A DNA stretch of 18,086 nucleotides from Bifidobacteriaceae bacterium (lineage in GTDB: Bacteria; Actinomycetota; Actinomycetes; Actinomycetales; WQXJ01), in NCBI GenBank assembly GCA_031278075.1, contig JAITLE010000197.1, positions 1-18,086 of the forward strand, in the 5' to 3' direction. Position 1 is the stretch's first letter; each line of letters starts with the position of its first letter. The notes beneath the pieces were generated by a model. It saw only the letters and a list, made by a program, of their open reading frames with translations. It had not been told where the DNA came from and did not search any database. Shown here in pieces: positions 14,197 through 18,086 of this stretch. The position numbers were made by a program, and so were the translations under genes.

Positions 14197-15927
14197 TCAG
14201 CGGAGCGCTCGGTTGACCGCGCTGATGATCGCTTTGAGGGATGCGGTGATGATCGACGGGTCGATCCCCACACCCCACAGGATCTGGCCGTTGACCTCGC
14301 ATTCCATGTAGGCGGCGGCGCGGGCGTCGGCGCCTTTGTCGAGGGTGTGCTCCGAGTAGTCGACCACGGACACGTCCACGCCGGCCGCCCGCAACGCTCC
14401 GACAAACGCGTCGATCGGCCCGTTGCCGGCGCCCTTGAGGGTGATGTGGCCGTCTGCGTCGCGCATCTCCACCTCGATCGTCTCCGCGCCGGAAGCGGGA
14501 GCGGAAGCGGTCCGGGCGGCGAGCAGCTCGAAACGGCCCCAACGTTCCAGGCCGTCGACGCCGGCCGAGGGCAGGTATTCGTCCTCGAAGGCGAGCCACA
14601 GCTGGTCGGCGGTCATCTCTTGGCCGGTCATGTCGGTCAGGGACTGGACCACCCGGGAGAACTCGACCTGGAGGCGCCGCGGCAGGTCGAGGTGACCCTC
14701 CGACTTGATGAGATAGGAGACCCCGCCCTTGCCGGACTGCGAGTTGACGCGGATGACCGCCTCGTAGTCGCGCCCCACGTCGCGCGGGTCGACCGGGAGA
14801 TAAGGGACCTGCCAGACCATGGAGCGTTCGTCGAGTCCTTCGGCCAGCGCCCGCTCCTCGCGGCGGTCCAGGCCCTTCTTGATGGCGTCCTGATGCGATC
14901 CGGCGAAGGCGGTGTAGACCAGGTCGCCGCCGTAGGGCGCCCGCGGCGAGATCTCCATGCGGGTGCAGCGTTCCACCGTGCGACGGATGCGGTCGATGTC
15001 GGAGAAATCGATCATCGGGTCGATCCCCTGGGTGAACAGGTTCATGCCCAACGTCACCAGGTCGACGTTGCCGGTGCGCTCGCCTTGGCCGAACAGGCAG
15101 CCCTCCACGCGGTCCGCGCCGGCCATGACGCCGAGTTCGGCGGCGGCGACGGCGCTGCCGCGGTCGTTGTGCGGATGGACGGACAGGGCGATGAACTCGC
15201 GCCGGCTGAGGTTCCGGCTCATCCACTCGATCTGGTCCGCGTAGACGTTCGGGGTGGCGCGCTCAACAGTGGCGGGCAGGTTCAAGATGATCTCCCGGCC
15301 GGCCTCGGGCTGCCAGACGTCCATGACGGCTTCGCAGATCTCGAGCGCGAAGTCCATCTCTGTGTCGATGAAGATCTCGGGACTGTACTCGTAGCCGAAC
15401 ACGACGTCATCGGACAGGTGCTTGTGGGCGAAGTCGATGACGTCCTTTGTCCCTTCGACGGCCAACTTGACAGTGCCGGCCTTGTCGTTGCGGAACACGA
15501 TCTCGCGGAAAAGCGGGGCGGTCGCGTTGTACAGGTGGACTGTGGCGCGGGGGTAGCCGATCAGGGACTGGACGGTGCGGTCGATCAGGTCGGTTCTGGC
15601 CTGGGTCAGCACTGAGCAGGTCACGTCTTCGGGGACCGCCCCGTCTTCGATGAGGGAGCGCACGAAGTCGAAGTCGGTTTGGGATGCGGCCGGGAAACCG
15701 ATCTCGATCTCCTTGTAGCCCATCTTGACCAACAGGTCGAACATCTCGCGCTTGCGGGCCGGGTCCATCGGTTCGATCAGGGCTTGGTTGCCGTCTCTGA
15801 GGTCGGTGGACAGCCAGCGGGGGGCTCGGGTGATCCTCTTGGCGGGCCAGGTCCGGTCGGAAAGGTCGATGGCCTGGTAGGGGACGTACTTGTGGAATGG
15901 CATGCCCGAAGGCTTTTGGCGGTTCAT
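14197..15927 (-). CDS. leuA: 2-isopropylmalate synthase
   Basis: This is the committed enzyme of leucine biosynthesis, joining acetyl-CoA and 2-ketoisovalerate. The 576-residue protein has the TIM-barrel catalytic domain with STDLRDGNQALIEPM (40-54, metal-binding Asp), GFPAASQTDFDF, SVHPHNDRGSA (249-259, the metal-binding His pair) and GCLFGQGERTGNVDLVTLG (276-294). A C-terminal leucine-sensing LeuA dimer domain (about 435-570) includes LKGAGNGPIDAFVGAL. It belongs to the longer type found in actinobacteria (M. tuberculosis LeuA is also long). The ATG at 15927 has a rather distant GGAAG (about 11 bases). The frame is open to 15993, but that extension crosses the leader structures. Upstream lie the leucine leader peptide and a hairpin covering the ribosome binding site, so leucine-dependent attenuation is likely. 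Confidence 0.96.
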   Translation of the reverse strand: MNRQKPSGMPFHKYVPYQAIDLSDRTWPAKRITRAPRWLSTDLRDGNQALIEPMDPARKREMFDLLVKMGYKEIEIGFPAASQTDFDFVRSLIEDGAVPEDVTCSVLTQARTDLIDRTVQSLIGYPRATVHLYNATAPLFREIVFRNDKAGTVKLAVEGTKDVIDFAHKHLSDDVVFGYEYSPEIFIDTEMDFALEICEAVMDVWQPEAGREIILNLPATVERATPNVYADQIEWMSRNLSRREFIALSVHPHNDRGSAVAAAELGVMAGADRVEGCLFGQGERTGNVDLVTLGMNLFTQGIDPMIDFSDIDRIRRTVERCTRMEISPRAPYGGDLVYTAFAGSHQDAIKKGLDRREERALAEGLDERSMVWQVPYLPVDPRDVGRDYEAVIRVNSQSGKGGVSYLIKSEGHLDLPRRLQVEFSRVVQSLTDMTGQEMTADQLWLAFEDEYLPSAGVDGLERWGRFELLAARTASAPASGAETIEVEMRDADGHITLKGAGNGPIDAFVGALRAAGVDVSVVDYSEHTLDKGADARAAAYMECEVNGQILWGVGIDPSIITASLKAIISAVNRALR

Positions 15928-15942
15928 AGCAGTTGACGCTTC

Positions 15943-15990
15943 CTTCGCTTGGGTCTTGGCTCGGAGTCTGTCGTGGCCGGGCAAGCGAAG
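15943..15990 (-). promoter_or_regulatory. Stem overlapping the leuA ribosome binding site (attenuator candidate)
   Basis: On the minus strand CTTCGCTTG (15990-15982) pairs perfectly over nine bases with CAAGCGAAG (15951-15943). The 3' arm enters the GAAGGAAG ribosome binding region of leuA. An upstream stem, GCGACAGGG (16028-16020) with CCCTGGCGC (16003-15995), forms 8 of 9 pairs and encloses the leader-peptide stop codon. A ribosome stalled at the Leu codons would sit upstream of this first stem and could change folding. There is no T-run after either stem, so control of translation initiation seems more likely than classical termination. Confidence 0.5.
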
Positions 15991-15994
15991 CACC

Positions 15995-16028
15995 GCGCCA
16001 GGGAGCCGACCGAATTAGGCCCTGTCGC
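15995..16028 (-). promoter_or_regulatory. Leader hairpin around the leuL stop codon
   Basis: GCGACAGGG (16028-16020) and CCCTGGCGC (16003-15995) form a stem of eight pairs with one A-G mismatch. The leuL TAA lies in the loop, so a ribosome terminating leuL normally would disrupt the stem. This is the usual position of the first switch element in an amino-acid attenuator. Confidence 0.45.
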
Positions 16029-16059
16029 GGCGAAGAAGCAGGAGGCTGCGAGCACGCAT
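16015..16059 (-). CDS. leuL: Leucine leader peptide (attenuator) upstream of leuA
   Basis: A 14-residue open frame, MRARSLLLLRRDRA, starts at ATG 16059-16057 and stops at TAA 16017-16015, 87 bases upstream of the leuA start on the same strand. It contains four consecutive leucine codons (CTC CTG CTT CTT). Two of these (CTT) would be uncommon in so GC-rich a genome, as expected if stalling is selected. Arg codons flank the Leu run. Leader peptides of this design, with a Leu run near the middle of a very short frame, are known upstream of leuA in actinobacteria such as Corynebacterium. A promoter lies directly upstream, with the -10 box nine bases before the ATG, so the leader is translated from an almost leaderless mRNA end. 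Confidence 0.8.
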   Translation of the reverse strand: MRARSLLLLRRDRA

Positions 16060-16068
16060 AACGGCACA

Positions 16069-16097
16069 ACCCTAACCCAAGGCACGCGCCGCGCCAA
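16069..16097 (-). promoter_or_regulatory. Promoter of the leuL-leuA transcript
   Basis: On the minus strand TTGGCG (16097-16092) and TAGGGT (16074-16069) are separated by 17 bases, the optimal spacing. They match TTGACA at four positions and TATAAT at the three most conserved positions (TAnnnT). Transcription would begin about three bases before the leuL ATG. The hairpin array starts about 40 bp further upstream. Confidence 0.6.
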
Positions 16098-16120
16098 ACG
16101 CGACAGGCGGTCGGCGCCAA

Positions 16121-16135
16121 GCCGCCTGCGGCGGC
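16121..16135. repeat. Short GC hairpin between the leuL promoter and the array
   Basis: GCCGCC (16121-16126) and GGCGGC (16130-16135) are perfect inverted repeats with a 3-base loop. The 3' arm touches the start of the tandem array. An alternative pairing, AGGCGG (16105-16110) with CCGCCT (16122-16127), is also possible. No T-run follows on either strand, and no function is assigned. Confidence 0.4.
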
Positions 16136-16840
16136 GCGGGGCGCGGAAGTCTACACTTCTCGGTCCTGGCGGGAGAAGTGTAGGAATGGTGACGCCAACC
16201 CGGACCGGCGTCAAACAGCCCAGACCCAGCGCAGGGCCCTGACCTGCGGAGACACGGCCCGGGCGGGTTCGGGGTGAACACGGGCGCCGTGGCGGGGAAC
16301 GCGGAACTCTACACTTCTCGCTTCTGGCGGGAGAAGTGTAGGAATGGTCACACCCGCCCGGACGGGCTCCCACCAGCCCGGAACCAGCGCACGGCTTTGA
16401 CCTGCGGAAACACGGCCCGGGCGGGTTCGGGGTAAACACGGGCGCCGCGGCGGGGAACGCGGAAGTCTACACTTCTCGGTTCTGGCGGGAGAAGTGTAGG
16501 AATGGTGACGCCCGCCCGGACGGGCGTCAAACCGCCCGGAACCAGTGCACGGCTTTGACCTGCGGAAACACGTCCCGGGCGGGTTCGGGGTCAACATGGG
16601 CGCCGTGGCGGGGCACGCGGAACTCTACACGTCTCGTCTCTGGCGGGAGAAGTGTAGGAATGGTCAACCCCGCCCGGACGGGCGTCCACCCGCCCCGAAC
16701 CCCCGCAGGGCCCTGACCTGCGGAAACACGTCCTGGGCGGGTTCGGGGTCAACACGGGCGCCGTGGCGGGGAACGCGGAAGTCTACACTTCTCGGCTCTG
16801 GCGGGAGAAGTGTAGGAATGGTCACGCCCGCCCAGGTCGG
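16133..16840. repeat. Tandem array with 158-bp period carrying five hairpins
   Basis: CTACACTTCTC begins at 16151, 16309, 16467, 16625 and 16783: four intervals of exactly 158 bp. Each is followed after an 11-base loop by its inverted repeat GAGAAGTGTAG (16173-16183, 16331-16341, 16489-16499, 16647-16657, 16805-16815). The arms are identical in all copies except one base in the fourth left arm (ACGTCTC). Loops begin with a variable part and end in an invariant CTGGCGG. Right-hand flanks share AGGAATGGT. The rest of the unit, about 125 bp, is also highly similar between copies by eye, roughly 85-90%. The period is not a multiple of three and the minus-strand frames rotate, so the array is not a protein repeat. 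It lies between the divergent leuL and tsnR promoters. No terminal inverted repeats, transposase or target duplication were seen. Confidence 0.95.
16507..16528. repeat. Second hairpin within the array unit
   Basis: In unit 3 GACGCCCG (16507-16514) and CGGGCGTC (16521-16528) form a perfect 8-bp stem with a 6-base loop, eight bases after the main hairpin. In unit 1 the equivalent place has GACGCC (16191-16196) and GGCGTC (16207-16212), a 6-bp stem with a changed loop. Units 2, 4 and 5 keep it only partly. Confidence 0.55.
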
Positions 16841-16873
16841 CGCGCCGGGCGCGGGCCGCTCGGAGGCCGGTGG

Positions 16874-16879
16874 TAGCGT
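16874..16879 (+). promoter_or_regulatory. Putative -10 box of tsnR, leaderless geometry
   Basis: TAGCGT ends seven bases before the ATG at 16887, and no Shine-Dalgarno sequence lies between, so the tsnR mRNA is probably leaderless. The box is about 60 bp past the last array hairpin. No good -35 hexamer was found. Confidence 0.55.
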
Positions 16880-16886
16880 CGCTGGC

Positions 16887-17684
16887 ATGACGATCGACCA
16901 GTCGAATTGGCCGCCCGCCTCCCCATCCGCTGTGCAGCGCCTGTTCGACCTGGTGCGCCACCCCCGCCAAGCGGCCAAACAGATCGTCCTGGAAGACGAC
17001 GCGCTCATCGCCAACGCCATCACGGCGGGCGTCGAAGTCGCCGAGGTCTACGCGGAGACCGGCCACGGCCTCGCGCCATCCCTGGTCGCCGCGTGTCAGG
17101 CGGCCGGGGTCCCGATCCGCTCCGTGGCGCCAGCGGACGCGGCCCGGGTCTTCAAGATCGACAAACGCGCCCGCGTCTTCGCGGTCGCCAAGCTGCCCAG
17201 CCGGCCTGCCAGGCTGGCGGACATCCCCCGCGACGGCGACATCGTGGTGCTGGACGGGGTGCGGATCGCGGGCAACATCGGCGCGATCATCCGCTCCGCC
17301 TACGCCCTGGGCGCCGCAGGAGTGATCCTGGTGGACAGCGATCTCCCCAGCGCCTGGGACCGGCGGCTCCTGCGCGCCAGCCGCGGGCACGTCTTCGCCT
17401 TGCCCACCGTGCTCGCGACCGCGGCGGAGGCCGCCGCGCATCTCGCCGACCAGGGCGTCCTTGTGGCGGCCTTCGACGCCGACGGCGCCCAGCGGATCGC
17501 TGACATCACGGCCGTCCGGGGCCCCGCGGCGCTAATCTTCGGCAGCGAACGCCGCGGCCCCTCGCCTGCGTTCGCCGAGGCCGCCGACCTGCGCGTCGCC
17601 ATCCCGATGCGTCCCGGCGCCGAGTCGCTCAACGTTTCCGTGGCCGTCGGGATAGCGCTTCAAGCCAGGAACTCAGCCGGTTAG
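16887..17684 (+). CDS. tsnR: TsnR-type 23S rRNA 2'-O-methyltransferase (thiostrepton-resistance family)
   Basis: This 265-residue SPOUT-fold methyltransferase aligns by eye along its whole length with the Streptomyces azureus thiostrepton-resistance enzyme (Tsr), which methylates the ribose of A1067 in 23S rRNA. Shared blocks include an N-terminal RNA-binding domain (AVQRLFDLVRHPR, AITAGVEVAEVY), DGDIVVLDGVRIAGNIGAIIRSAYALGAAGVILVDSD (with Asn130 and Arg136 of SPOUT motif 1), LIFGSERRGPS (217-226, motif 2) and IPMRPGAESLNVSVAVGIALQ (motif 3 and trefoil knot). Length is nearly that of Tsr (269). The frame extends back to 16545, but that part is array sequence; the ATG at 16887 was chosen for its family N-terminus and the -10 box upstream. 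Other TsnR/AvirB-type SpoU enzymes have different target nucleotides, so the site modified is inferred. Confidence 0.9.
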   Translation: MTIDQSNWPPASPSAVQRLFDLVRHPRQAAKQIVLEDDALIANAITAGVEVAEVYAETGHGLAPSLVAACQAAGVPIRSVAPADAARVFKIDKRARVFAVAKLPSRPARLADIPRDGDIVVLDGVRIAGNIGAIIRSAYALGAAGVILVDSDLPSAWDRRLLRASRGHVFALPTVLATAAEAAAHLADQGVLVAAFDADGAQRIADITAVRGPAALIFGSERRGPSPAFAEAADLRVAIPMRPGAESLNVSVAVGIALQARNSAG

Positions 17685-17830
17685 TCGTCCTTCGCCGAGT
17701 CGTCCTTCTCGCCCTGCTCCTGCCTGGTGGCGTAGTCGGACAGCTTCCGCGCCTGGTTCTCCATCGCGACAGAGCCCGCCCGCACCGAGGACGAGACCAG
17801 ATTCGCGAACGCCTTGGCAAACCGTTTCAT
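17681..17830 (-). CDS. Small hypothetical protein, 49 residues
   Basis: The frame runs from ATG 17830-17828 to TAA 17683-17681. A GGGAG ribosome binding site lies five bases upstream, and nearly all codons end in G or C. The product begins MKRFAKAFANLV, continues as an amphipathic helical stretch, and ends in a very acidic EKDDSAKDD tail; there is no membrane helix or known motif. It overlaps the tsnR stop codon tail to tail by four bases. I do not recognise the family. Longer minus-strand frames over the same region (to 18026 and 17820) have Gly/Arg-rich composition and no ribosome binding site, so this short one is preferred. A TACGCT at 17889-17894 could be its -10 box. Confidence 0.65.
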   Translation of the reverse strand: MKRFAKAFANLVSSSVRAGSVAMENQARKLSDYATRQEQGEKDDSAKDD

Positions 17831-18081
17831 TGGAACTCCCATTTTCGAAGTTGACCGCCCAGCCGCGGCCGGCGATTCCGTTGCCGCTAGCGTAGACGCC
17901 CCGCGCCGCCTCGCGCGCCCCCACGCTGGCCGTCTCGCCCGCCGCCCGATGCCGTCCCTCCCGTCCCAGCCCGTCCCCGGCCCCGTCCCGTCCCCCCGCC
18001 AGCGCCGCGGCGGGAACTGCTACCACCAGCCCACAGTTCGACGATCTCGCGCGGTAGGCGCGACCAGGCAGAACGACAACC
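17831..18081. other. Non-coding 3' edge of the window
   Basis: No convincing coding frame is seen in these 251 bases. The stretch around 17920-18000 is a C-rich, G-poor tract on the plus strand (runs of CCGTCCC and CCCGTCCC), unlike the coding regions. It probably contains the divergent promoters of the small protein gene and of a gene that begins beyond the window. Confidence 0.5.
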
Positions 18082-18086
18082 GGAGG
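18082..18086 (+). promoter_or_regulatory. Possible ribosome binding site of the next gene
   Basis: The window ends in GGAGG, a perfect Shine-Dalgarno core, which suggests a plus-strand gene starting within about ten bases beyond the window. Confidence 0.35.

Noticed and set aside
16133..16840. The 158-bp array as a CRISPR array
   Set aside because: CRISPR spacers are unrelated to each other; here the whole 158-bp unit is similar from copy to copy, and no cas gene is near.
16545..16886. The upstream extension of tsnR to 16545
   Set aside because: It translates array sequence, and the family N-terminus begins at the ATG at 16887 just after a -10 box.
15924..17023. Minus-strand open frames across the array (15924-16439, 16211-16597, 16664-17023) as repeat-containing proteins
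   Set aside because: They encode Pro/Arg-rich translations of the same repeat in rotating frames. The 158-bp period is not a multiple of three and no ribosome binding sites precede them.
17673..18026. A 117-codon minus-strand frame covering the small protein gene
   Set aside because: Its Gly/Arg-rich translation, the lack of a ribosome binding site and its position over the C-rich non-coding tract make the 49-residue frame the better candidate.

Overview
The window looks like chromosomal DNA of a high-GC Actinomycetota bacterium. It is very GC-rich with G/C-ending codons. It carries a class II DAHP synthase, a TsnR-type rRNA methyltransferase, an MmpL-type RND exporter with a divergent TetR regulator, and several start codons that sit just behind a TAnnnT box, as in actinobacterial leaderless mRNAs. 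A Micrococcales-like origin is plausible from gene content, but the sequence alone does not fix the genus.

Layout. 1-491: 3' part of a methylated-DNA--cysteine methyltransferase gene. 520-3809: a tetR gene divergent from a large MMPL/RND transporter gene, with a near-palindromic operator candidate between them. 3826-5879 (minus): an NCS1 nucleobase-type permease translationally coupled to an isochorismatase-family hydrolase. 6173-7531 (plus): an ion-transporter-superfamily antiporter. 7597-8871 (minus): citrate synthase. 9008-13572 (minus): a tight cluster plsC, PPi-dependent phosphofructokinase, class II DAHP synthase and a ketopantoate-reductase-like gene, with two 4-bp ATGA overlaps. 13669-14178 (plus): a small two-helix membrane protein. 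14197-15927 (minus): leuA, preceded by a leucine-rich leader peptide (leuL). 16133-16840: a tandem array with an exact 158-bp period and five near-identical hairpins. 16887-17684 (plus): tsnR, followed tail to tail by a 49-residue small protein gene on the minus strand.

How the parts fit. PFP, DAHP synthase, LeuA and citrate synthase are central carbon and amino-acid biosynthesis genes; PlsC makes phosphatidic acid. TetR/MMPL looks like a self-contained regulated efflux module, and the permease/hydrolase pair looks like a small uptake-and-hydrolysis unit.

The most unusual parts lie in one non-coding interval, 15928-16886. It contains an apparent leu attenuator: a promoter, a 14-residue leader peptide with four consecutive Leu codons, and a stem that pairs with sequence at the leuA ribosome binding site. 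It also contains the 158-bp hairpin array, placed exactly between the leuL promoter and the tsnR promoter. A degenerate relative of the array hairpin lies in the other long intergenic region, at 6075-6102, which suggests a dispersed element family.
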